Assembly (NCBI GenBank): GCA_902472555.1
Contig: CABROF010000057.1
Location: 1 to 16,237, forward strand
Reading direction: 5' to 3'
DNA: 16,237 bases
DNA from: UMGS1851 sp900555605
GTDB lineage: Bacteria > Bacillota > Clostridia > UBA1212 > UBA1255
Positions 1 to 6,685 of the stretch are shown here, piece after piece. The notes beneath the pieces are model-generated. The model saw only the letters and a program-made list of their open reading frames with translations. It did not search any database and was not told the origin of the DNA. Position 1 is the stretch's first letter. Every line of letters begins with the position of its first letter. The position numbers were made by a program, and so were the translations under genes.

Positions 1-401
1 CACTATCCCTTGTGGTAGTTTTGTTAAATATGAAAGCACATAATAACTGTTATGTGGTATATAGCAAATAAACGAATATAGATTATAGACGATTTATTGT
101 AGTATATTTTACGGCAAAAATCAATAGTACAGAATTGAATTGCCAGGGCAATCGCATGAACCTCACTTGCCAAAGTAAATGCAATTGTAACGAATGGAAA
201 GGGCTGCATGCAGTTGTACAATATATGTCTGCTATGCTTTCCCCTGGGAAGCGGCGTTTAGTCTTTCAAACCAGACAATTTCCTATATAATCCTCCTTGC
301 GTGCCTTGACGCGCTTAGCCTGATTTTTATACCGGCAAACTATCGATTTAAGGAGGGCTTAGCGTGAAAAATAAAATTTTTCACGCGGAAATTGCGAAAG
401 G
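1..401. other. Non-coding, AT-rich stretch upstream of IS30 fragment
   Basis: I see no credible gene here. The only long open frame (24-221, minus) has a composition and lack of motifs that look like chance. The last ~60 bases hold the hairpin and purine-rich leader of the IS30 transposase fragment. A TATAAT-like hexamer occurs at 284-289 (plus) and a TTGACG at 307-312, but neither has a well-spaced convincing partner. I could not identify a terminal inverted repeat of the insertion sequence. Confidence 0.5.
362..386 (+). promoter_or_regulatory. Perfect 11-bp hairpin before IS30 transposase start
   Basis: GCGTGAAAAAT (362-372) and its exact complement ATTTTTCACGC (376-386) flank a 3-base AAA loop, followed 15 bases later by the transposase ATG. 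Several insertion sequences use a hairpin ahead of the transposase to limit expression from outside transcripts; that role is inferred here. No T-tract follows the stem, so it is not a normal terminator on the plus strand. Confidence 0.5.
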
Positions 402-641
402 ATGGAGATTATTATTGTAAAAAATAAACATTTAACAGCTACGGAACGTCAGAAAATTGAATTTATGCTAAAACAGGGTTGTTCACTGAAAGAAATCGCT
501 CATACCTTAGACAAAAATCTGTCCACTATATCTCGTGAAATAAGAAAGCGTGCAGTGGTAAGCGAAAAATTCGCCGTTCACTATCCGGCTAACTATAGAT
601 TCTCTCGGCAGCTATCGCCGGAATTGCCCTCTACGGTATAG
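402..641 (+). pseudogene. IS30-family transposase, N-terminal fragment
   Basis: Only the first ~55 residues look like an IS30-type transposase: a short leader, then a helix-turn-helix of the HTH_38 kind with the core LTATERQKIEFMLKQG (residues ~10-25) and IAHTLDKNLSTISREIRK (~32-49). The STISREI recognition helix is the classic IS30 signature. Full-length members have roughly 300-350 residues with a DDE catalytic domain, which is absent. After VVSEK (about position 570) the frame continues for some 25 codons of unrelated sequence to a stop at 639-641, so the gene was cut by a rearrangement near 565-580. GAAAGG lies directly against the ATG, an unusually tight spacing, so the true start may be slightly downstream. 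It cannot transpose by itself. Confidence in the family is good; the exact breakpoint is uncertain. Confidence 0.75.
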
Positions 642-706
642 ACTGTTCCGTAAAGAACGGCACTCCACATACTGCGGTTTTCATCGGCAAGCAGTTCGGC
701 AAGCCA
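593..706 (-). pseudogene. Relic resembling the end of a CHAP-domain peptidase
   Basis: On the minus strand the frame between a TGA (707-709) and a TAG (593-595) reads VYTVEGNSGDSCREN over 599-643. That string matches the end of the CHAP (amidase/peptidase) core, where a conserved ExN follows the catalytic His strand. The intact gene at 2946 has VYTIEGNTSD in the same place. The ~20 residues before it do not show the usual HxGI strand in frame, and a stop follows immediately, so this is at most a decayed, frameshifted remnant. CHAP peptidases of this type are frequent cargo of conjugative elements, which would suit a mobile-element scar. The match is short, so chance remains possible. Confidence 0.35.
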
Positions 707-732
707 TCAATTGATTCGCACGGACTGTTTAT

Positions 733-942
733 TCATGGAAGCGGATCGTTACCAACAAGCGTTGCTTCTCCTCTTTCCTGGATCAGCTTCACGCCTTTGT
801 TATCGGCAACCTGCGTCAGATCGCATAATACTTTAAGGAACAGTCTCGTTTCCGCCGTTTCCTTATGGGAAGAACGCGAATAGGTTTCTGACGCGATCAC
901 GAAAGAAGCGCATACATCGCTGCTGTTCAGGCAGTTTCGCAT
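733..942 (-). CDS. Small unrecognised ORF, possibly a gene fragment
   Basis: This frame gives 69 residues rich in charged and helical segments (for example SSHKETAETRLFLKVLCDL and the tail KGVKLIQERGEA). Codon choice resembles the intact genes nearby, which suggests it is or was coding. I do not recognise a family. The ATG has no good Shine-Dalgarno site (only AAGAAG nearby), there is no signal peptide or membrane segment, and it lies between an IS30 fragment and the 3' end of the surface-protein gene. It may be the tail of a longer gene destroyed by the same rearrangement. No function is proposed. Confidence 0.3.
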   Translation of the reverse strand: MRNCLNSSDVCASFVIASETYSRSSHKETAETRLFLKVLCDLTQVADNKGVKLIQERGEATLVGNDPLP

Positions 943-990
943 GCGCTTCTTAGCTTATGAAAGAATCCTGAATTTTACCGGATTCCGCCG

Positions 991-1920
991 TTACGATTTC
1001 TTCTTTTTCACAATCACGATTACCACCACGGCAATCACCGCAGCCGCAGCGACTACGCCGGCAATAATCCAAGCAATCATCGTTCCGTCGCCGCTTTCAT
1101 CCTCTGACTTCTCAACTGAGCTGCCAGGGACCTTTGTCGCCGGTGCAGTTGTTTCGGGCGCTTCTGTTGCCGGCGCCTCAGTTGTATCCGGTGTTTCAGT
1201 CGGCTCAGGCGGCTCGGTCTTCTTCGGCTCCGACTCAAGTCCATCCGGATATTCCGTATAGACAGCCTTTGTAACATTCCAGCTTGCCCAAGCAGAGCCT
1301 AATCCAACATAACCCTCATGATAATCCGTAAAATCAGCTGTGCCGACCTGTTCCCCATTCACATAGTAATTAATTTCTTCAAAAGAAGCGAGATATTCGA
1401 TCTTGATGCTCAAATGCGTGGCCTCTGCAACCTCTTCGGGAATCTCAAACTGTTGATTATCAAATTGGTAAGTAGGTACCGTGTTTACGGGAAAAATAGT
1501 AAACGAAGAATGTAAATCATCCGGATATACGCCATTTGCATATTCCTCCGGGCTGGGCATTCCCAGGTAAAAGCACAGTTGGATCCACCCTTCCTTCCGT
1601 GCAGTCTCCGCTTCGGCATAACTTAAAATATCAATCTCATATTCTACCGTAAAGGATACGCTTCCATCTGTAATCCGGTCGGAATACGCATAAACACGTT
1701 CATACGTCTCTCCTACCCGCAGTCCGGATTCGCTGACTTCAAAATTAGATGCAATCGAACTTTTCGGCGTCCACTGCATGTTTGTTTCAAACGCCGCGGC
1801 ACCAGGCTCTGTCCCGGGTGCAGTTTCCGTTCCGGGCGCGGGTTCCTCCACTGCCCAAACAGATAAGCAGGACATTACAAGCACAAAAAGCACTACCGCA
1901 GCAGCAATACATTTTTTCAT
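991..1920 (-). CDS. Membrane-anchored surface protein with lectin-like domain
   Basis: This is a 309-residue exported protein. Residues 1-23 are a signal peptide ending SVWA, followed by a short Pro/Gly/Thr/Glu linker with repeated PGTE (27-38). Residues ~50-227 look like one beta-sandwich of the concanavalin/LamG type; its last strands read EINYYVNGEQVGTADF and GYVGLGSAWASWNVTKAVY, a pattern common in carbohydrate-binding LamG-like domains. Residues 228-265 are a Thr/Pro/Glu-rich stalk with ETP/EAPAT repeats. A single membrane helix (~281-303) ends in KKKKS. There is no LPxTG motif, so anchoring is by a transmembrane helix. AAAGGAGAAG sits 7 bases before the ATG and supports the start. The topology resembles that of the cohesin protein at 5948. 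The ligand is unknown; carbohydrate binding is inferred from the fold-like pattern only. Confidence 0.7.
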   Translation of the reverse strand: MKKCIAAAVVLFVLVMSCLSVWAVEEPAPGTETAPGTEPGAAAFETNMQWTPKSSIASNFEVSESGLRVGETYERVYAYSDRITDGSVSFTVEYEIDILSYAEAETARKEGWIQLCFYLGMPSPEEYANGVYPDDLHSSFTIFPVNTVPTYQFDNQQFEIPEEVAEATHLSIKIEYLASFEEINYYVNGEQVGTADFTDYHEGYVGLGSAWASWNVTKAVYTEYPDGLESEPKKTEPPEPTETPDTTEAPATEAPETTAPATKVPGSSVEKSEDESGDGTMIAWIIAGVVAAAAVIAVVVIVIVKKKKS

Positions 1921-2227
1921 ACTGATCTTCTCCTTTCAATATCGAAAATTATTTACAATACATTTACATTCGTATTATAATTCGATTTAGCTGTAATATA
2001 TTATCAATATTTTATAATATATTTTGTTTCGCCGATGATCCGGTGTTAAAATACGGGCCGTACGCCGTACTTTGTAAAGGCGGCGTTTTGCAATTCGCTG
2101 ATCAGCTTATTTATATAATTTCCCGCTTAATAGATTTGTAAAATGGTATATATTAGACAAAAATCCGGCCGCACCGCAGCTTATTGCAGGACGCCGTATA
2201 GAAATTTGATAAAAATCGTATCACGTA
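1921..2227. other. Intergenic stretch, no clear gene
   Basis: It is AT-rich near 1920-2030 and contains a TATAAT (minus, 1974-1979) that could be the -10 box for the surface-protein gene, although I find no good -35 partner. Between 2046 and about 2133 a minus-strand frame of about 28 codons reads NKLISELQNAAFTKYGVRPVF before a stop. It looks coding-like and may be the tail of a lost gene, but it has no start and no family I recognise. A tandem TGATACG repeat lies just after the DUF3842 stop codon. Confidence 0.4.
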
Positions 2228-2644
2228 TCACGGCCGGCAGGAGATCAGCTGCGCAACCTGATTGGCAGCCGCGTGGATATGTTCTGCAAAGGTAAGCGTT
2301 TCCGAACCTGTGACAAAGCACTGGCAGCGATTGATCGGAATTAATATTTTTTGCGCTTTGCTCTCGCCCACGGCACGTGCCATGGCAGGCGTAATTTCCC
2401 CAAATAAAGCATCCGCCAGAACGATTCCGATGGGACCTGCAATGATATCCGCATCTCTTGCATTGACAAGCACCGGATTCTCACCTGCCGCGCCGTAATC
2501 CGCACCTGCCTTCAGCATAGCGGCGACAGCCATACTGTTTGTTCCAATGGCGTATATGATCTGCTGCGGACAAAGCAGTTTGATCTGCTCTACAAGCAGT
2601 TTTCCCATTTTACCGCCCTGTCCGTCCATTACAACCACCTTCAC
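2228..2644 (-). CDS. DUF3842 family protein
   Basis: This is a ~138-residue cytoplasmic protein beginning VKVVVMDGQGGKMGKLL, a glycine-rich nucleotide-binding-like first turn, then ATNSMAVAAMLKAGADYGA-like and DIIAGPIGIVLADALFGEITP segments. That order matches the DUF3842 family, small proteins widespread in Clostridia with no established role. I chose the GTG at 2644 because AGGTGG lies 6 bases upstream and the family normally starts just before the DGQGG motif. An in-frame ATG at 2659 would add five residues but has no well-placed Shine-Dalgarno site. It has its own candidate promoter and appears monocistronic. Function is unknown. Confidence 0.7.
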   Translation of the reverse strand: MKVVVMDGQGGKMGKLLVEQIKLLCPQQIIYAIGTNSMAVAAMLKAGADYGAAGENPVLVNARDADIIAGPIGIVLADALFGEITPAMARAVGESKAQKILIPINRCQCFVTGSETLTFAEHIHAAANQVAQLISCRP

Positions 2645-2685
2645 TGTGCGCCACCTCATCCCATCAATAAAACCTTCGGTTTCTT

Positions 2686-2714
2686 ATTTTATCCGAACGG
2701 CCGCGCATATGCAA
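2686..2714 (-). promoter_or_regulatory. Candidate promoter for DUF3842 gene
   Basis: On the minus strand TTGCAT (2709-2714) is followed after 17 bases by TAAAAT (2686-2691). The -10 matches 5 of 6 consensus positions and the -35 only 3 of 6. It would start transcription about 35 bases before the GTG start codon. A small stem (AAACC/GGTTT, 2670-2682) lies in the resulting leader. Confidence 0.4.
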
Positions 2715-2760
2715 TATATAAAACCAGATTCGGATTCAGATATAAAATATGCAGGGATGC

Positions 2761-2782
2761 AGCCTGTTTTTCAAAACAGGCT
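2761..2782. repeat. Perfect 10-bp inverted repeat between divergent genes
   Basis: AGCCTGTTTT and AAAACAGGCT are separated by only TC. The stem could form on either strand but neither has a T-tract after it, so it is a poor terminator. It lies between the divergently transcribed DUF3842 and dockerin genes, about 85 bases upstream of the dockerin-operon -35 box. An operator or a leftover element are both possible. Confidence 0.4.
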
Positions 2783-2867
2783 CCTACCGTAAAAATCGGA
2801 CCCTTCTGGTCACCGGCCTCACAGAAAGCGGAAAAGCATATATATGCGGGGATAACAATTTGTAACA

Positions 2868-2896
2868 TTGACAGAAATCTCCCTTCTTAGTAAGAT
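2868..2896 (+). promoter_or_regulatory. Housekeeping-type promoter of dockerin/cohesin operon
   Basis: A perfect -35 box TTGACA (2868-2873), a 17-base spacer and TAAGAT (2891-2896) form a near-consensus sigma-A promoter. Transcription would start near 2903, giving a leader of about 40 bases that ends with TTAGGAG placed 8 bases before the ATG at 2946. A 12-base palindrome, GCATATATATGC (2836-2847), lies 20 bases upstream of the -35 box and could be a protein-binding site. Confidence 0.75.
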
Positions 2897-2945
2897 ATGC
2901 GTAGGTTTTCATAATTCATACATTCCCTGATTAGGAGCAGCAGAA

Positions 2946-5912
2946 ATGAAAAATACAAAAGGAAAAAACAGAAGAATTCCGGCATGTGTAATATGTTTTG
3001 TATTAATCATTGGCTTATTGCCCGCAGAAATTCCTTTCGTATCCGGTGCGGCTTATGAAAATACTCATATGAATACAGGAAACCAAGCAGACGATATGGT
3101 ATCTGTTGCGCAGACACAGATCGGATATATGGAAGGTTCTCTGGAGGGTACCGTACAGGGCAGCAACAATCATACCAAATACGGCGCCTGGTATACCACT
3201 GCACATGCCGGCGGTGATACCTATTTTACAAAAGCGCCCTGGTGCGCGATGTTTGTTAGCTGGTGCGCAAATCAAGCAGGAATCTCAACAAGCATCCTCC
3301 CTGCCCACGCTTCCTGTGATATCGGGATGAATTGGTTTAAAAACAGAGGGCAATGGGGCTGGAGCGCGGGCTGGGCGGAAAGTCAAGGCGAAAACGCGTA
3401 CCAGCCGAAAAAAGGCGACATTATCTATTTCGGAAGCGGTGATCTGAATGATTCAAATCATGTCGGAATCGTAACCGGAGTGTCCGGAAATACGGTATAT
3501 ACAATTGAAGGCAACACAAGCGATATGGTCAAAAACCGAAGTTATGCGCTTTCCGATCGATACATATATGGCTACGGCAAGCCGAATTACAGCGCCTCAG
3601 GCACCTATCCGACGGGAAAATATAAAATTACAGCAGACAGTCTGACTGTCAGGAAAGGTCCCGGCACCGGTTATGAATCAGCAGGCGCACTCTCTGCAGG
3701 CACGGTAATTACAGTTACAGAAGTCTCCAATACGCATTGGGGAAAATTCAATTATAACGGTACGGAATGCTGGATTTCGATTCACACGGCTTATGCCGTA
3801 TTTGTAGAGCCTCTCTCCTCTTATCAGACGGGACAATACCGCGTAACCGCCAGCGCGCTGAACGTGCGGAAAGGGCCGAGCACAGACTATGAAAGCGTGG
3901 GTACGCTTGCCAACGGCACGGTTTTTGATGTATACAAAATAGAAAATACTTACTGGGGCATGATCAATTATAAGGGAGACCCTTGCTGGATCGCCTGCAA
4001 TATCAGCTATGCGCTCTATCTCGGGGATACGCCTGTACAAAAATTTGACGGAAAAGAGATTACCTTCGATAGCAGCAGCAAAATAAATTGGATCTTTACA
4101 GGAGAACCAAAGCAGTATACCAACGTCCGGCTGAGCGACCAAACCCTGAAGCTCACAGCAGTGCAGGATACCAGCGATGCATTTGTCTATCTCAACTACT
4201 GCAAATCCGCCTATGTAGATACATTCAGCGCCGCCGCATACCGCTATATTGCGCTGACAATGAAATCCGACGTTACAAGCTGCAGCCAAGCGGAGCTCTA
4301 TCTCTGCAGTACAGGCGGCGTCAGCGTTCCGACTTCCGGCAAATCCGTAAAATTTAATACGATAAACGATGGTCAATGGCATACATATGTGATTGATCTT
4401 GCCGCCTCCGGCTGCTGGTCCGGAGAAGTTCTCGGTCTGCGCCTTGATTATTTTGACGGCAATGTTTCCGCCGGCTCTTCGGTATATATCAAATCTATTA
4501 AATTTTCAGAAACAAAGCCTGCCGATCCCACAGAACCTCCTGCCGAAAAGCATCTCGTAAAAATTACCCTCACGCCGCCGTATAAGACAAGCTACGACTT
4601 AGGTACGGCGCTTGATCCGGCAGGCATGACCGTGACCGCGCATTACAGCGACGGTACGCAGTCTGTCGTTGCCTCCGGCTATACATTGTCCGGATACAAC
4701 AGCAGCCAGGAGGGAACGCAAACGATTACCGTAACGTATCAAGGTGCAAACGCCTCCTTCTTGGTCACACTGACTGCGCCGGTAGTAACAGGCATTACTG
4801 TCCAGGCGCCGAAAAAAACCGTATATACAGAAGGCGAACCTTTAAATCTGACCGGAGGCAGTATTACGGTTTCATACAGCAACCAAACACAACAGACCTA
4901 TGCAATGCAAAGCGATATGCTCAGCGGGTATCAGCCCAATCAAATCGGACCGCAGGACATCTCCGTTTCCTACGGCGGCAAGTCCGCTTCCTTTGTGATT
5001 ACCGTACAGCCGAAAATAATCGTCCTTACCAAAATTACTGTAATACCGCCAAATAAAATAGATTATATTGAAGGCGAACCATTTGAGGATCTCGGACTGA
5101 TCGTTACCGCCCACTACAGCGACGGCAGCGCGGCTGTTGTTACAAACCGCTGCGCGGTATTCGGATATACGTCGGTTCCGGGCGTAAAAACAATTACCGT
5201 CGCTTTTGAGGACCAAAAAGCCGCGTTTACCGTAACGGTTAAGGAAAAAATACTAACCAGAATTACGGTACAGCCGCCGAATAAGCTCGTATACGGTGAA
5301 GGAGAAGCCTTTTCCGCATCAGGGATGAAGGTCACAGCTTATTACAACAATAATACAGCCGCAGATGTTACGCTATTTGCAGAGATCTCCGGATTCGAAT
5401 CTGTTGTAGGTGTCAGGACCGTCACGGTTTCCTATCAGGGGCAAGCCGCAGAATTTATGGTTACCATCAAGGAAACACCTGCGCCGCCTGCTGAAATTAC
5501 CAGCAACCGCTATTCCGTGGCAGATGGGTATCTGCGCGGCAAGCTGGCAGGAGAAACAACCGCGGCGTTATTAAATACAATTCCGCAGCGGGAATATGTC
5601 GCAATTTATAAAAACGGGCGTGCAGTCAGCGCCGATACCATCCTCTCCACAGGCATGACAGCGGTTCTGAATGTAAACGGTGATATAAAGCAAACACTGA
5701 CGATTATTGTAAACGGAGATATCAGCGGCGACGGCATCGTAAATTCTGTTGACTTGCTTCTGCTGAAGCAGCATCTGGTCCGGATGCGGAATCTGACGGG
5801 TTCCAGCCTGCTGGCCGCGGACATGAACGGCGATGGGAGCGCAAACAGCCTGGACCTCCTACTGCTGCAGCAGTCGATTCTGCGGCAGGATAAAATCTCG
5901 TTGCCGGGATAA
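2946..5912 (+). CDS. Secreted CHAP peptidoglycan hydrolase with SH3b, Ig repeats and dockerin
   Basis: This is a 988-residue exported protein. Residues 1-~35 are a signal peptide (basic start, hydrophobic core, cleavage near SGA). Residues ~52-212 form a CHAP domain: catalytic Cys100 in APWCAMFVSW, His172 in SNHVGIV, and Glu188/Asn190 in IEGN. CHAP enzymes cut peptidoglycan as amidases or endopeptidases. Two SH3b modules follow (~222-288 and ~296-360, each with LxVRKGPxTxYES), typical wall-binding modules. Residues ~365-522 are a beta-rich domain I cannot assign. Four bacterial Ig-like repeats of the Big_3 kind follow (~536-611, 614-688, 692-766, 769-842), then a short linker domain common before dockerins. 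Residues ~922-984 are a type I dockerin with two full calcium loops: D925-S927-D929-N933-D936 and D959-N961-D963-N967-D970, with SV and SL at the recognition positions. The cohesin gene starts 35 bases downstream, so the two form an operon. The bond cut is not determined. Confidence 0.9.
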   Translation: MKNTKGKNRRIPACVICFVLIIGLLPAEIPFVSGAAYENTHMNTGNQADDMVSVAQTQIGYMEGSLEGTVQGSNNHTKYGAWYTTAHAGGDTYFTKAPWCAMFVSWCANQAGISTSILPAHASCDIGMNWFKNRGQWGWSAGWAESQGENAYQPKKGDIIYFGSGDLNDSNHVGIVTGVSGNTVYTIEGNTSDMVKNRSYALSDRYIYGYGKPNYSASGTYPTGKYKITADSLTVRKGPGTGYESAGALSAGTVITVTEVSNTHWGKFNYNGTECWISIHTAYAVFVEPLSSYQTGQYRVTASALNVRKGPSTDYESVGTLANGTVFDVYKIENTYWGMINYKGDPCWIACNISYALYLGDTPVQKFDGKEITFDSSSKINWIFTGEPKQYTNVRLSDQTLKLTAVQDTSDAFVYLNYCKSAYVDTFSAAAYRYIALTMKSDVTSCSQAELYLCSTGGVSVPTSGKSVKFNTINDGQWHTYVIDLAASGCWSGEVLGLRLDYFDGNVSAGSSVYIKSIKFSETKPADPTEPPAEKHLVKITLTPPYKTSYDLGTALDPAGMTVTAHYSDGTQSVVASGYTLSGYNSSQEGTQTITVTYQGANASFLVTLTAPVVTGITVQAPKKTVYTEGEPLNLTGGSITVSYSNQTQQTYAMQSDMLSGYQPNQIGPQDISVSYGGKSASFVITVQPKIIVLTKITVIPPNKIDYIEGEPFEDLGLIVTAHYSDGSAAVVTNRCAVFGYTSVPGVKTITVAFEDQKAAFTVTVKEKILTRITVQPPNKLVYGEGEAFSASGMKVTAYYNNNTAADVTLFAEISGFESVVGVRTVTVSYQGQAAEFMVTIKETPAPPAEITSNRYSVADGYLRGKLAGETTAALLNTIPQREYVAIYKNGRAVSADTILSTGMTAVLNVNGDIKQTLTIIVNGDISGDGIVNSVDLLLLKQHLVRMRNLTGSSLLAADMNGDGSANSLDLLLLQQSILRQDKISLPG

Positions 5913-5947
5913 AATAAAAATCAGATTAAGAGAAAGGATCAGATTTT

Positions 5948-6685
5948 ATGCGTCCCCATAGATTTTATAAATTTTTTAAATATATGCTTGCCGCTGCCGG
6001 AGCTGACCTTTTTCTGTTTGCGCCGGTTCCTGCCGCAGCGCAGGATGCAATATTGTGTACCTTATCCATACAGCCGAAAACAGAATCCGACGGCAGAGAG
6101 ATCATTTTAACAGCTTCCTTCCATGAAATTCCGGAAACAGGAATCGCCGCCGGTATTCTTAAGATTTCCTATAATGCCTCTTGTCTGACCTTTCAGTCTG
6201 CTGAACTGGCCGGTCAAGGCCGCTCGTCAGATCTTACTGCAAACGCTGCAGGCGGTTATATATATCTTCTGTTTTTAGACAGCACGGGCGGTGAAAATCC
6301 GATTTCAGAGGATGGTGTTCTATATCGAATTACATTTACCGTCAAAGAAGATGCCTCGCCCGGTACGCTGGAGTTCAGCGCCGAGGCAGAAGGATTTGCA
6401 GACCCTTCTGCAGTTGAAATTCCGGTAACGGTTCAGGGATGCTCCGGCACGGTCGGCGCAGATCACGTACATACCTCCTCTCCGCTGCCTTCGAAAGCAG
6501 ACGGCAGCACCGCGGAAGAGACGATGGTACGTATTTGGGCGGTTATCTGTGCCGCTGCGCTGGTACTGACTGCCGCCGCCGTTTATTGGAGCATCGTATA
6601 TATGAAAAAAAAGAAAAAGAAAACTGCGGCCGGTCCGGAATTCCGGCAGCCGCAGCAGGATCTGCAATCTGACGATCAGCAGTAA
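5948..6685 (+). CDS. Membrane-anchored single-cohesin protein
   Basis: This is a 245-residue surface protein. A signal peptide ends near PVPAAA (residue ~31). Residues ~35-163 read as a cohesin: an early strand with IPETGIAAGILKISYNASCL (the usual GIAGFNFxLSYDPxxL position), then GGYIYLLFLDSTGGENPISE, and DGVLYRITFTVKEDASPGT, which closely follows the cohesin pattern in which a DGVxxxIxFxVK strand comes before a G-rich turn. A linker of ~30 Ser/Thr/Ala-rich residues leads to one membrane helix (~196-218), a KKKKKK stop-transfer stretch and a short polar tail. No LPxTG or S-layer motif is present. AAAGGAT is 8 bases before the ATG. Its position directly behind a dockerin gene makes it the likely anchor for that enzyme. 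It holds only one cohesin and no carbohydrate-binding module, unlike cellulosome scaffoldins. Another beta-sandwich family is possible but fits less well. Confidence 0.8.
   Translation: MRPHRFYKFFKYMLAAAGADLFLFAPVPAAAQDAILCTLSIQPKTESDGREIILTASFHEIPETGIAAGILKISYNASCLTFQSAELAGQGRSSDLTANAAGGYIYLLFLDSTGGENPISEDGVLYRITFTVKEDASPGTLEFSAEAEGFADPSAVEIPVTVQGCSGTVGADHVHTSSPLPSKADGSTAEETMVRIWAVICAAALVLTAAAVYWSIVYMKKKKKKTAAGPEFRQPQQDLQSDDQQ
6602..6655 (-). terminator. proS intrinsic terminator inside cohesin gene
   Basis: On the minus strand CTGCGGC (6655-6649) pairs with GCCGCAG (6630-6624), enclosing an inner CCGG/CCGG stem with an AATT loop. The hairpin is followed at once by a long T-rich run (6623 down to about 6604, broken only by two C). 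It begins about 30 bases after the proS stop codon, an ideal position. The same bases encode the Lys-rich tail of the cohesin protein on the plus strand. Confidence 0.8.

Noticed and set aside
24..221. A 65-codon minus-strand frame at the left edge
   Set aside because: No Shine-Dalgarno site, no motif and AT-rich composition typical of a chance frame.
2040..2130. Short minus-strand frame in the 1921-2227 gap
   Set aside because: Only about 28 codons, no start codon and no family; mentioned in the gap entry but not supported as a gene.
3678..4382. A 234-codon minus-strand frame inside the dockerin gene
   Set aside because: Antisense shadow with no ribosome-binding site and no domain pattern, while the plus frame encodes SH3b modules.
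4554..5471. The four internal repeats as a DNA repeat array
   Set aside because: They are diverged Ig-like protein domains of ~75 residues, not near-identical DNA repeats, and need no special DNA-level explanation.
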